Below are positions 53,874 through 64,000 of a stretch of DNA of 64,000 nucleotides, piece after piece (positions within the stretch are counted from its first letter, which is position 1; every line of letters starts with the position of its first letter). The notes beneath the pieces are model-generated. The model made no database searches, was not told where the DNA came from, and saw only the letters and a program-made list of their open reading frames with translations. The DNA comes from Streptomyces sp. NBC_01571. GTDB taxonomy: Bacteria; Actinomycetota; Actinomycetes; Streptomycetales; Streptomycetaceae. The stretch covers positions 4,898,001 through 4,962,000 of the forward strand of contig NZ_JAPEPZ010000001.1 of NCBI RefSeq assembly GCF_026339875.1. The letters run 5' to 3'. The position numbers were made by a program, and so were the translations under genes.

Positions 53874-54408
53874 CCCGTTACCTCCACACAGCTGGCGCGG
53901 CTCCCTGATGGTGCCCAACAGGGTAAGGCCGCACCACGGGGCATGGCAGTGAAAAGCGCGGGCATGGGCGCTGGATGTCCGTGCCGTACGCTCGCGCGTC
54001 CCGGGGCGGACCGGAAACCACCGCACCGTTCGAGGCGTGCGGGGAGCACCGCACGCGGCGAGAGCACCTGCGGATTCATGCCGGCCGCTGCCGCAACGTC
54101 CTTGCGCTCGCAGTGTGTTGACGACCCCTCGGACCGGGCCGTGCCCACTCGGGGGATCGGAAGAGGCGACATTGCCCTTCGCCGGAGGACTGCTCCGGGG
54201 CGCGGCCGCGAAGAGTGCCAGGCGTGTCGCGCGGCGAGCCGGGGCTCGTGGCCACGGGCGGCTCATGCTCCGGGCAAGGGAGGGGCAAGTGCCTTCTCGG
54301 TGAGGACCGTTGCGGGGCTGGGAACCGCGGACGGCGGGTCGCCGCCCAGGACCGCTCGTGGCGATCCGGAGCCGAGACCCGCGTGTCCGTGCGCTGCCCG
54401 GGACGTCG
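53874..54408. other. Non-coding interval
   Basis: This 535-bp gap lies between the small repeat-protein gene and the VMAP-C gene, both on the minus strand. An in-frame upstream extension of the VMAP-C frame to 54266 is Arg/Pro-rich and lacks a ribosome site, so I do not call it coding. I see nothing else certain. Confidence 0.6.
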
Positions 54409-54681
54409 TCAGACCGTCGGGGCTATGCCGCTGTTCGGCACCTCGGACAGCGCCCTCTTGATGGTGACCTTCGCGAAGTAGCCGGCGCCGAAGAAGATGC
54501 ACTGGACGACGTACCAGAACTTCTCGGCACCGGTCATCTCGACCAGCCCGTACTCGCTCAGGGCCTTCTTCACCGGGACCTTCTGGAAGTAGGCGGCGCC
54601 GAAGTAGATGCAGCCCAGGACGTACCAGAACTTCTCCCAGGAGGTGTTGGTGCCCTGACCGAGGTACTGCCGTTCTGCCAT
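54409..54681 (-). CDS. Small protein of two tandem hydrophobic repeats
   Basis: This 90-residue protein is built from two near-identical units: EKFWYVLGCIYFGAAYFQKV, PVKKALSEYG and then EKFWYVVQCIFFGAGYFAKV, TIKRALSEVP. Each unit has one hydrophobic helix with a Cys, then a basic amphipathic part, so it may be a two-pass or peripheral membrane protein. I do not know the family. ATG 54681 follows AAGGCAGAGCACG. It lies between the VMAP-C gene and tRNA-Thr and may belong to the accessory module or be an independent core gene. Confidence 0.72.
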   Translation of the reverse strand: MAERQYLGQGTNTSWEKFWYVLGCIYFGAAYFQKVPVKKALSEYGLVEMTGAEKFWYVVQCIFFGAGYFAKVTIKRALSEVPNSGIAPTV

Positions 54682-55137
54682 GACGTGCTCTGCCTTCCGA
54701 TGACCATGTGGAGCCGGGGGACACGCCGATCCGGGCCCATGCGAGCAGCCTCGGAGCAGCGGTCGGCCATAGGCGCCGACGTCTGCTGGCATGCTCGGGC
54801 TCAGGATGGGATGGCGTGGGTGATGCGCACTTGGTCACGGTGTCGGCCGTCATGACGGCCGGCGGCCCCCCCGGACGCGCAAGCCGCAGTGTATAGGCAA
54901 GATCCATCGATCTTGCCTCTCTCCCGGGTGAAGTTAGTGCAACTGTTCGGTTTCGAAATCCGTGCGATTCCGGGAAGGCCGACCGATGGTCCACGCCGCC
55001 GGTCGACCCAGCCCACTGAGGGGCGCGGACGGCGCGGTACCGCGGGACCGGTGCGCTCACAGATCGTGGCGACGACGAACGGTTGCGCCCACGTGAGCGA
55101 CGGCGACCGGAGAGAGGCCACGTGGGCCGGTGGTCCG
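54682..55137. other. Non-coding interval before tRNA-Thr
   Basis: This 456-bp gap is upstream of the small repeat-protein gene and downstream of the minus-strand tRNA. Around 54890-54960 there is an AT-richer patch with an imperfect inverted CAAGATC/GATCTTG (54898-54916) that could be a promoter or terminator. No ORF is convincing. Confidence 0.55.
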
Positions 55138-55214
55138 TGGAGCCCCCTGTCGGATTCGAACCGACGACCTTCGCTTTACAAGAGCGGCGCTCTGACCAGC
55201 TGAGCTAAGGAGGC
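55138..55214 (-). tRNA. tRNA-Thr (UGU), CCA encoded
   Basis: The minus strand folds as a full cloverleaf. The acceptor arms are GCCTCCT and AGGGGGC, the D arm is GCTC/GAGC, the anticodon loop is CTTGTAA with anticodon TGT (55180-55178), and the T arm is GTCGG-TTCGAAT-CCGAC. Discriminator T is followed by an encoded CCA (55140-55138). The first anticodon-stem pair is a C-A mismatch. The tRNA reads ACA threonine codons. It marks the border between the accessory region and the core msiK side. Confidence 0.95.
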
Positions 55215-55370
55215 CTGCACGCGCGCGTGCGGTGTGCCTGCCGCGTGCGTGCCCGTGCAGTGTACCCACGTCACAGTGGGCCCCTGTCGAAAATTTCCGC
55301 GAAGTTCACAGGGCTGCGGGTACTGACAGAGCACGTGAACGGGAGGTACCGTCCAGAATCAGTTCACTCT

Positions 55371-55386
55371 TGTGGACTACACCACC
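55371..55386 (+). promoter_or_regulatory. dre-like box upstream of msiK
   Basis: TGTGGACTACACCACC matches 10 of 12 core dre positions and is nearly identical to the weaker box before nagK (GGTCTACACCAC). It lies 77 bp upstream of msiK, overlapping the start of a long palindrome. Confidence 0.5.
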
Positions 55387-55403
55387 GCGAAGCTTCGCGG
55401 TGG
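55382..55403. promoter_or_regulatory. Perfect 22-bp palindrome upstream of msiK
   Basis: Two adjoining 11-base arms (CCACCGCGAAG and CTTCGCGGTGG) form a palindrome with no loop, 59-80 bp before the msiK start. The lack of a loop favours a dimer-binding operator over a terminator. GGTGGACACCACC follows directly and repeats the GTGG/CCAC theme. Confidence 0.65.
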
Positions 55404-55462
55404 ACACCACCTTTACAACGGATCGTCCGGCACGTTCCTGCCGGTGAAGGGGGCCCCTCACC

Positions 55463-56599
<1,137 letters not shown>

Positions 56600-56653
56600 G
56601 GCAACCCGGACGGCTCCGACACCCCCGGAGCGGGTGAATTCACCCAAGTTGAC

Positions 56654-56689
56654 GAGGAGGGCCCCGCAGCCTGCTGCGGGGCCCTCCTC
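56654..56689 (+). terminator. msiK terminator
   Basis: Perfect 16-base arms (GAGGAGGGCCCCGCAG and its complement) with a CCTG loop and TTG after, 55 bp beyond the msiK stop. Confidence 0.92.
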
Positions 56690-56827
56690 GTTGTCGACAA
56701 ATACCCCGGCAAGCCGGTCATTTCGATACGTGTACGTCAACGCGCTACCCGGAAACCATCACTTCCTCATCCCCCGAACCGGTGACTAAATGTCGCCAAA
56801 TCATCACCCCGCGCTACCCTCACTCGC

Positions 56828-57277
56828 GTGAAGCACTCCACCACTAACCAACGGACCCGGCGTGGCCGTGGCCCCGCCCGCCGGATCGGCCGCACCCTCG
56901 CCCTCGTTCTGCCTGTCGTCCTGGTGCTCTCCGGGACCCTCGCGGTCACCCGAGTCAACTGGTCGGGGAACTCCTCGGAGTCGGTGCTCACCGCCTCCTC
57001 CTCGGACGTCTCCTCGCGCGCCGTCTCCCGCGCTCCGCAGGACGTCCTGCGCGACCGCCTCCTGCTGGAACTCCAGGAGAAGGACCCGGGAACCGCCCTC
57101 ACCCACCTCCAGGAGGCGGTGAACGGCCGCCCGTCGCTGGCGAAGCACTGCGTCTCCATCGCCCGCGCCCTCGGCCGCGCCGCGGTCCGCGCGTACGGCC
57201 CGACGCGCGCCCAGGCGTTCGCCCGCCCGGTCTGCGACACGTCCTTCGCATCGGGGGTCGCGGCCACGCATCTCTGA
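56828..57277 (+). CDS. Small membrane-anchored or secreted hypothetical protein
   Basis: This 149-residue protein has a basic N-terminus (QRTRRGRGPARRIGR), then one hydrophobic segment near 21-40 (LALVLPVVLVLSGTLAV), so it is a signal-anchor or exported protein. The outer part includes LRDRLLLELQEKDPGTALTH and a Cys pair in KHCVSIARALG and RPVCDTSF, which could form a disulfide. The family is unknown. The GTG at 56828 follows the short AT-rich gap after the msiK terminator. Confidence 0.72.
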   Translation: MKHSTTNQRTRRGRGPARRIGRTLALVLPVVLVLSGTLAVTRVNWSGNSSESVLTASSSDVSSRAVSRAPQDVLRDRLLLELQEKDPGTALTHLQEAVNGRPSLAKHCVSIARALGRAAVRAYGPTRAQAFARPVCDTSFASGVAATHL

Positions 57278-57394
57278 ACCCGCGGGGGCCTCGTCCGACG
57301 CCGGAAAGGCCCCTTCCCGCCCGCCAGGTAACGGCTGCTTAAGGGAACGGTTGCCGACAGAAGCCACCAGCGGGGCGCCACGTACAGTTCGGGC

Positions 57395-58126
57395 ATGACC
57401 GATCCGAACGCCGCGTCGCGCCCCGTTCAAGCCGTTGTCCTGGCCGGTGGTCAGGGCTCCCGACTGCGCCCCTACACCGACGACCGGCCCAAGCCGATGG
57501 TCGAGATCCCCGGCACCGGGACCCCGATCATCGGCCACCAGCTGACCTGGCTCGCCGAAGAGGGCGTGACCGACGTCGTCGTCTCCTGCGGCCACCTCGC
57601 CGAAGTCCTCCAGGAGTGGCTGGACGCGGCCCACCTTCCGGTCAACGTCATAACGGTCGTGGAGAAGGAGCCCCTGGGCCGGGGCGGCGGCCTCAAGTAC
57701 GCCGCCGCGCACCTCCCCTACCCGGACCGGCCCTGGTACGCGACCAACGGCGACATCTGGACCCGTTTCTCGCTGCGCGACATGGCGGACTTCCACACCG
57801 AGCGCGACGCCGTCGCCACCCTCGCCCTCGCCCGCCCCCGCATCCCGTGGGGCGCCGTCGAGACGGACGACTTCGGCCGTGTGACGGACTTCATCGAGTC
57901 ACCGCCGACCACCTACGAGATCAACGCGGGCGTCTACGTCTTCTCCGCCGAGTTCGCCGGCCTGCTCCCCGAGCGCGGCGACCACGAGCGCACCACGTTC
58001 CCGCACCTGGCCCGTGAACGCCGCCTGGCAGGCTTCTCCCTCCCGCAGGGCGCCTACTGGCGCGCCATCGACACCGCGAAGGACCTCACGGAGGCCGCCA
58101 AGGAGCTCGCCGCACTCGGGCGCTGA
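57395..58126 (+). CDS. Sugar-phosphate nucleotidyltransferase
   Basis: This 243-residue GT-A-like pyrophosphorylase opens QAVVLAGGQGSRLRPYTDDR then PKPMVEIPG, the NTP-binding loop and catalytic Lys of the NTP_transferase family. ATNGDIWTRFSLRDM carries the metal-binding Asp, and TYEINAGVYVFSAEF is the product-side motif. It is shorter than mannose-1-phosphate guanylyltransferases, with no left-handed beta-helix. It makes an NDP-sugar, probably NDP-hexose or NDP-heptose; the base is uncertain. ATG 57395 is used. Confidence 0.86.
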   Translation: MTDPNAASRPVQAVVLAGGQGSRLRPYTDDRPKPMVEIPGTGTPIIGHQLTWLAEEGVTDVVVSCGHLAEVLQEWLDAAHLPVNVITVVEKEPLGRGGGLKYAAAHLPYPDRPWYATNGDIWTRFSLRDMADFHTERDAVATLALARPRIPWGAVETDDFGRVTDFIESPPTTYEINAGVYVFSAEFAGLLPERGDHERTTFPHLARERRLAGFSLPQGAYWRAIDTAKDLTEAAKELAALGR

Positions 58127-58142
58127 ACAGCCTCACGGCACA

Positions 58143-58181
58143 CGACGGGGCCCCGCACATCCGATGTGCGGGGCCCCGTCG
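58143..58181. terminator. Bidirectional terminator hairpin
   Basis: Perfect 18-base arms (58143-58160 and 58164-58181, starting CGACGGGGCCCCGCACAT) with a three-base loop lie between the converging nucleotidyltransferase and DoxX genes. Confidence 0.92.
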
Positions 58182-58198
58182 CCGAACCGTCCGGGGAC

Positions 58199-59956
58199 CT
58201 ACCCGAGCAGGCCGCCCACCAGCTTGTCGGAGCCGCCGGTCGTCCCGCCGCCGGAGCTCGAACCGCCGGACGTCCCGCCCGTACCGGCACCCGTGGAGCC
58301 ACTGCTGCCGCTCCCACCGCCGCTGCCGCCGGTGGACGTCGGACCCGCGCTCGTGCTGGGGGCCTGATGCACCGGCGCGGAGTGCTGCGGCGGTGCCTGA
58401 CCGCCGCCCTGCGTCCGGCTGGGGCCGCTGCTGACCGTGCCGCCCGTCTCGCGGGTCGCGCCCGGCGTGGCGGCCGGGCCCGACGGCGACGAGGAACCGC
58501 CGTGGGTGGGCACCTTGGCGGAGGCCGACGGGGAGCTGGTCCTGCGCTGCGGAGTGCCGGGCTCCTGGGGAAGCGGGGAGCCGGGCAGTTCGTTGCGAGG
58601 AGCCTCGCCCGGTCCCGGCACGACCACCCGGTCGGCGTCACGCACGGCGCCGCCCAGCAGCGAGCCGACCAGCAGCGTGAGCCCGATGACGACGGCCGAC
58701 ACCAGCGCGCCGCGGCGCAGCACACGCGCCCGCAGATCCCAGATCTCGGCCCGCGGCCCGAGGGTGCGCCAGGCCTCGGCCGCCAGCCGTCCGTCCACCG
58801 AATAGACGGGGGCGCCCGCGATGATCAGCGGGGACCAGGCGGCGAGGTAGATGATGTCCGGCGCGTCGTACGCGGGGACGGTCTTCCAGCTGACGGTGAC
58901 GATGAGCGCGGCCGACAGCATCGCGCCGACCACCGCGGCGACCCGCTGCCACAGGCCGAGCACCGTGAGCACGCCCACGATGACCTGGAAGAAGGCGATG
59001 ACGAGCCCGGAGCCGACCGGGTGCTGGAGCGCGAACTGCCGCAGCGGCTCGGCGACTTCCCAGGGGTGCAGCGTGTTCAGCCACTTCACCATGGAGCCGC
59101 GCTTGCCGCCGTCGAAGTAGACGGGATCGCACAGCTTGCCCATGCCGGCGTAGATGGAGATGAACCCGAGGAAGACGCGGAGCGGAAGCAGCACCACGCC
59201 GAGGTTCATCCTGCGGCCGGGGTAGTACCCCTGCCGCACCGAGTCCGTGGCCTGTCGCCTGACCGGCGGTTCGGCCGCCTCGTCCTCGTAGCCGTAGGCG
59301 TAGGCGTCGTCACCCTCGTCGTGCGCGAACTCCCCGCCCCCGTAGCGCGGTTCGTCGTACGCGCTGTCGACGCTGCGCATGTTCGGCAGCAGCCGGCCCT
59401 CGCCGGCGGGGGAGGTTCCCGCGGTCCGGCCCGAGTCGAACCCGGACGAGGAGCTGGTGCGCTGGCTGCCGACGAGCGGCGTCTCGACCGTCTCCACGGT
59501 CATGTCGCCCTCGTAGCCGTGGTGTTCGTCGTACCGCGGAATGACCTGGGTCGCGCCGGCGTCGCCCACCGGGGCTGCCCCGCCGTGACCGACGCTCGTG
59601 CTCCGCACGGCCTGCAGCAGACGGTGCGCGCCGGTGTCGTCGGGCGCGGACTTCCCGCTCCAGACGACGGGCGCGCGGCGACGGGTGCCGGCTGCGCCCT
59701 GGCCGGCCGCGCCCGCTCTGCCCGCCGTACCGCCGGCGGACATCCGCGCGGAGGCGCCGCCGGCGCTCAAGTGCCGTGCGACGCGCGAGGATTGGGGCCG
59801 CGACGCAGCGCCCAGCTGCACGCGGAAGCTCGCATGATTGACGATGACCTGCGCCGGATCGCTCGGCACCTTCACCATGCTCAGCGCGGGAGCGTCGTCG
59901 AATCCCGACGAGCGGTCCCCCGTGGGTGTGCGGGGTGTTCTGGTGTCCACACTCAT
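58199..59956 (-). CDS. DoxX family membrane protein with long disordered ends
   Basis: This 585-residue protein has a disordered N-terminal half (1-245). A DoxX-like four-helix membrane domain follows at about 250-405 (VVLLPLRVFLGFISIYAGMG, LVIAFFQVIVGVLTVLGLW, AWSPLIIAGAPVYSVDGRL), then another helix near 435. The tail is a Ser/Thr/Gly/Pro low-complexity stretch ending SDKLVGGLLG. DoxX proteins are small membrane proteins linked to thiol/oxidant homeostasis. The large extensions are unusual and suggest scaffolding at the membrane. ATG 59956 is used. Confidence 0.84.
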   Translation of the reverse strand: MSVDTRTPRTPTGDRSSGFDDAPALSMVKVPSDPAQVIVNHASFRVQLGAASRPQSSRVARHLSAGGASARMSAGGTAGRAGAAGQGAAGTRRRAPVVWSGKSAPDDTGAHRLLQAVRSTSVGHGGAAPVGDAGATQVIPRYDEHHGYEGDMTVETVETPLVGSQRTSSSSGFDSGRTAGTSPAGEGRLLPNMRSVDSAYDEPRYGGGEFAHDEGDDAYAYGYEDEAAEPPVRRQATDSVRQGYYPGRRMNLGVVLLPLRVFLGFISIYAGMGKLCDPVYFDGGKRGSMVKWLNTLHPWEVAEPLRQFALQHPVGSGLVIAFFQVIVGVLTVLGLWQRVAAVVGAMLSAALIVTVSWKTVPAYDAPDIIYLAAWSPLIIAGAPVYSVDGRLAAEAWRTLGPRAEIWDLRARVLRRGALVSAVVIGLTLLVGSLLGGAVRDADRVVVPGPGEAPRNELPGSPLPQEPGTPQRRTSSPSASAKVPTHGGSSSPSGPAATPGATRETGGTVSSGPSRTQGGGQAPPQHSAPVHQAPSTSAGPTSTGGSGGGSGSSGSTGAGTGGTSGGSSSGGGTTGGSDKLVGGLLG

Positions 59957-60073
59957 CTAACCGAGTGACGTGTGTTTAGGACACTGCTTTGACCTCGCCG
60001 ATCTGTCCGGACCGCGTCAAGGCCGTCCGGACCGCCCCGATCACCCCACGGGGGTGACAGCACGCACGCCTGT

Positions 60074-61015
60074 TCAGGCGCGTCGCCGAGCCGCCTCGTA
60101 CAGCACAACTCCCGCCGCCACACCGGCGTTCAGCGACTCCGCGCCGCCCGGCATCGGAATCCGCACCCGGAAGTCGCAGGTCTCCCCGACGAGCCGGGAC
60201 AGCCCCTTGCCCTCACTGCCGACGACGATGACGACGGGACCGCCGAGGGCCTCCAGGTCACCGACCTCGACCTCGCCGTCCGCGGCGAGCCCGACGACGA
60301 CCAGCCCGGCCTTCTTGTACGACTCCAGGGCCCGCGTCAGGTTGGCGGCGCGGGCGACGGGCGTACGGGCGGCGGCGCCGGCCGAGGTCTTCCAGGCACC
60401 GGCGGTCATCCCGGCCGCGCGCCGCTCGGGCACGACGACACCGTGGCCGCCGAAAGCGGAGGTGGAGCGGACGACGGCGCCCAGGTTCCGCGGGTCCGTC
60501 ACACCGTCGAGGGCGACGATCAGCGGGTCCTGGCCCTCGTCGTACGCGGCGGCGGCGAGGTCCTCGGGGTGCGCGTACTCGTACGGCGGGACCTGCAGGA
60601 CGAGACCCTGGTGGTTGAGCCCGTTGGTCATGCGGTCCAGCTCGGGACGCGGAGCCTCCATGAGGTGGATGCCGCCGCGCTCGCCCGCCAGCTGGAGGGC
60701 CTCCCGCACCCGCTCGTCGTTGTCGATGAACTGCTGCACGTACAGCATCGTCGCCGGTACGCCCTCGCGCAGCGCCTCGACCACGGGGTTGCGCCCGACG
60801 ACCATCTCGGACGTGCCCTTGCCGCCACGCCCACGCGGCGCGGGACGGCGGGCGGTCTGCTTCGCCTTCACGTTGGCGATGCGGTTCTTCTTGTGTCCCT
60901 TGCGCATCTCGGCGGGCGGGGTCGGGCCCTTGCCCTCCAGGCCCCGGCGTCGCTGGCCGCCACTGCCGACCTGCGCGCCCTTCTTGCCGGACATGCGGCG
61001 GTTGTTAGCGGCCAT
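60074..61015 (-). CDS. rlmB: 23S rRNA 2'-O-methyltransferase RlmB (SpoU/TrmH family)
   Basis: This 313-residue SPOUT enzyme should methylate the ribose of G2251 in 23S rRNA with SAM. A basic 60-residue extension precedes the substrate-binding domain ([11 protein letters not shown]). The SPOUT motifs are [33 protein letters not shown] and [20 protein letters not shown], which form the knot. It follows cysS on the same strand after a hairpin, as in most actinobacteria. The ATG at 61015 is used. Confidence 0.92.
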   Translation of the reverse strand: MAANNRRMSGKKGAQVGSGGQRRRGLEGKGPTPPAEMRKGHKKNRIANVKAKQTARRPAPRGRGGKGTSEMVVGRNPVVEALREGVPATMLYVQQFIDNDERVREALQLAGERGGIHLMEAPRPELDRMTNGLNHQGLVLQVPPYEYAHPEDLAAAAYDEGQDPLIVALDGVTDPRNLGAVVRSTSAFGGHGVVVPERRAAGMTAGAWKTSAGAAARTPVARAANLTRALESYKKAGLVVVGLAADGEVEVGDLEALGGPVVIVVGSEGKGLSRLVGETCDFRVRIPMPGGAESLNAGVAAGVVLYEAARRRA

Positions 61016-61071
61016 GACCTACCTGTTCTGTGTGAGGTGTGCAGACGCTTCGCGTGCACGTTCGTCTATGC

Positions 61072-61103
61072 AGTGTGCCGCCCGGAGAGCCGGGCGGCAC
61101 ACT
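61072..61103 (-). terminator. Hairpin between cysS and rlmB
   Basis: Perfect 14-base arms (AGTGTGCCGCCCGG and its complement) with a four-base loop lie 15 bp past the cysS stop. It may reduce read-through into rlmB. Confidence 0.78.
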
Positions 61104-61117
61104 CGATCAAGGAACAC

Positions 61118-62518
<1,401 letters not shown>

Positions 62519-62863
62519 GCCTCCAGGGTAGTGGGCCCTGGGTAGTGCCCCGCGACCCTTCCCGCGCAAGGGGCACGTATTCGTGACATACGACCCTCAC
62601 GGGCGACACCTGCGTCCCGGGTCCTCTTCGATCCCGGCCCGCTCCTGGGGGCTGCCGCCCCCGGACCCCCGCTTCGGCCTGGACGGCCTCGTCCTCAATC
62701 GCCGGACGGGCTGAAAGACATACGCCCGCGCCGGCGCCGTCAGCACACGCCCGGAACCTTCCAGCCCAGGCCGGCATCCTCAGCCCGTCCGGCGTTGGAG
62801 GACGAGCCCTTCGGGCGAAGCGGGGGTCCAGGGGGCGGCAGCCCCCTGGACGGGGCACGCGCC
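62519..62863. other. Non-coding interval with an inverted-repeat element
   Basis: This 345-bp gap is almost filled by a large inverted repeat. I see no gene in it. Confidence 0.75.
62643..62850. repeat. Large imperfect inverted repeat, Streptomyces intergenic element
   Basis: Arms of about 70 bp (62643-62713 and 62781-62850) are inverted copies at roughly 85 percent identity. The left arm contains GGGGGCTGCCGCCCCCGGAC and ends GCCGGACGGGCTG. The loop is 67 bp. Related fragments are at 30544-30586 and 18703-18782. It is probably a REP/MITE-like dispersed element that also works as a terminator. Confidence 0.82.
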
Positions 62864-63400
62864 TCAGACCGCGCGGGCCACCAGAGCCGTCGCCACCGCC
62901 ATCAAACCCTCGTCCCGGCCCGGAAACCCCAGCCCGTCCGTGGTGGCCCCGGACACCGACACCGGCGCCCCCACCGCCTCGGACAGCACCTTCTGCGCCT
63001 CGTCCCGCCGCTTCCCGATCTTCGGCCGGGGCCCGACGACCTGGACGGCGACGTTGCCGATGACGAAACCGGCCGCCCGCACGATCCGCGCGGCCTCCGT
63101 CAGCAGGGTCACCCCGGACGCACCGGACCACTCGCGCCGCCCGGTGCCGAAGTGCGCGCCGAGGTCGCCCAGGCCGGCCGCGGAGAAGAGGGCGTTGCAG
63201 GCGGCGTGCGCGACGACGTCCGCGTCGGAGTGCCCGGCCAGCCCGGTCCCCTCCCCCTCCCACAACAGCCCGGCGCACCACAGCTCCCGGCCGTCCTCGA
63301 AGGCGTGGATGTCGGTACCGACACCGACCTGCGGCAGCGACGGCACACCGGGGGCCGACGACGTCCCGGCGGGAGCCGTCCCGGAGACCTCAGAACCCAT
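62864..63400 (-). CDS. ispF: 2-C-methyl-D-erythritol 2,4-cyclodiphosphate synthase
   Basis: This 178-residue MEP-pathway enzyme cyclises CDP-methylerythritol phosphate to MEcPP. The metal-binding residues lie in [16 protein letters not shown] near residue 26 and in [20 protein letters not shown] near 55; GDLGAHF and [17 protein letters not shown] complete the site. The first about 22 residues are a nonconserved extension. It overlaps the 3' end of ispD by 11 bp, so the two MEP genes are coupled. Confidence 0.96.
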   Translation of the reverse strand: MGSEVSGTAPAGTSSAPGVPSLPQVGVGTDIHAFEDGRELWCAGLLWEGEGTGLAGHSDADVVAHAACNALFSAAGLGDLGAHFGTGRREWSGASGVTLLTEAARIVRAAGFVIGNVAVQVVGPRPKIGKRRDEAQKVLSEAVGAPVSVSGATTDGLGFPGRDEGLMAVATALVARAV

Positions 63401-64000
63401 CGTTCGCCCTCCTGCGCGCGAGGACCGCCTCCGCGAGGACGAGGTCCAGGGGCCGCGTCACCTTGAACGCCTCCTCGTGGCCCGGCACCACCACGACGCG
63501 CTCCCCGAGCCGCTCGACCATGCTCGCGTCGTCGGTCACGTCGTCGGTCACGGTGTCGTGGGCCCGTACGAGCGTGGCCCGGTCGAAGCCCTGCGGGGTC
63601 TGCACGGCCCGCAGCCGCGCCCGCTCGGGCGTGCCGACGACGGGCTCCGGCGTCCCCGGCACGCTCGCCGGCTCGACCTGCTTGACGGTGTCCGCGAGCG
63701 GCAGCGCCGGTACGACGGCGGGCGCGCCGTCCCGTACCGCCTCGATGACGGCGTCCACCGTGTCCACCGGCACCAGCGGCCGGGCCGCGTCGTGCACGAG
63801 GACGATGTCGATCCCGGGGGGCAGCGCGTCGAGGCCGTACTTCACGGACTCCTGGCGGCTGTCCCCGCCGGGGACGACCAGGAAGTCGGTGCGCTCGGGC
63901 AGCGCGTGCGCGTCGAGCAGGGTCTTGACCTCGGCCGTACCGTCGGGCGGCGCCACGACGACGACCAGCGAGACGGCGCGGGAGGCGGCCATGGCCCGCA
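63390..64000 (-). CDS. ispD: 2-C-methyl-D-erythritol 4-phosphate cytidylyltransferase, C-terminal part
   Basis: The frame runs off the right edge, so the N-terminal CTP-binding loop is outside the window. The visible part has [32 protein letters not shown] (the conserved DAARP), [13 protein letters not shown] and [20 protein letters not shown], all typical of IspD. The enzyme makes CDP-methylerythritol for the MEP isoprenoid pathway. It is followed by ispF with an 11-bp overlap. Confidence 0.94.
   Translation of the reverse strand, partial: RAMAASRAVSLVVVVAPPDGTAEVKTLLDAHALPERTDFLVVPGGDSRQESVKYGLDALPPGIDIVLVHDAARPLVPVDTVDAVIEAVRDGAPAVVPALPLADTVKQVEPASVPGTPEPVVGTPERARLRAVQTPQGFDRATLVRAHDTVTDDVTDDASMVERLGERVVVVPGHEEAFKVTRPLDLVLAEAVLARRRANDGF

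Noticed and set aside
53874..54266. N-terminal extension of the VMAP-C protein to 54266
   Set aside because: Arg/Pro-rich sequence without a ribosome site, whereas GTG 53873 has GGAGGTAACGG upstream.

Overview
This window is chromosomal DNA from a Streptomyces species. The evidence is the very high G+C content, frequent GTG starts, ATGA/GTGA start-stop overlaps, matches to DasR (dre), BldD and HrcA (CIRCE) operators, and marker genes such as msiK, cdgB, nagK-nagA and groEL2. As I remember the S. coelicolor map, the order from helD through groEL2, otsA, nagKA, cdgB, terD to msiK, cysS and ispF/ispD matches its core chromosome around SCO4316-SCO4233. No database was consulted.

Region 1 (1-12.7 kb) is mostly housekeeping: the 3' part of helD, cutC with a close dre box, an HD hydrolase-MFS pair, an MDMPI-GNAT fusion, the MurNAc-6-phosphate pair (RpiR regulator and murQ), an old yellow enzyme, groEL2 under CIRCE control and a cold-shock protein. 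Region 2 (13-20 kb) holds cysO-thrC, gpgS, convergent otsA/otsB and a DUF3263 protein. Region 3 (19-27 kb) is the amino-sugar block: an orphan sugar-binding lipoprotein divergent from nagK-nagA with dre-like boxes between them, then a PfkB kinase, a CBM35 membrane protein and the diguanylate cyclase cdgB with a BldD box. Together with cutC, murQ and msiK, this puts several amino-sugar genes in one 55-kb stretch. Region 4 (27-41 kb) is a mixed core segment with a flavin reductase, an ECF41 sigma factor, arfB, terD, acetyltransferases, a VOC protein, an M1 peptidase, a pentapeptide protein, flavoenzymes, an MFS pump and a rhomboid-like protein.

Region 5 (about 41.2-54.7 kb) is the accessory region and the most interesting part. 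It carries a streptomycin-kinase-like gene and two paralogous pairs of a short FxsA-like peptide with a HExxH peptide-modifying enzyme. Between the pairs are a Trypco2 protein and a trypsin-like protease with a C-terminal effector-associated domain. A giant NB-ARC-TPR (FxsT-like) protein, an EAD-VMAP-C protein and a small tandem-repeat protein follow. Three of these genes contain the rare TTA codon, which suggests bldA-dependent expression. The divergent control region has a 12-bp tandem repeat and a perfect inverted repeat. I read the locus as a developmentally timed conflict or signalling module that joins RiPP-type peptide modification to a STAND/VMAP/protease system.

Region 6 (55-64 kb) returns to the core chromosome: tRNA-Thr, msiK, a sugar-phosphate nucleotidyltransferase, a DoxX membrane protein, rlmB, cysS, ispF and the 3' part of ispD.
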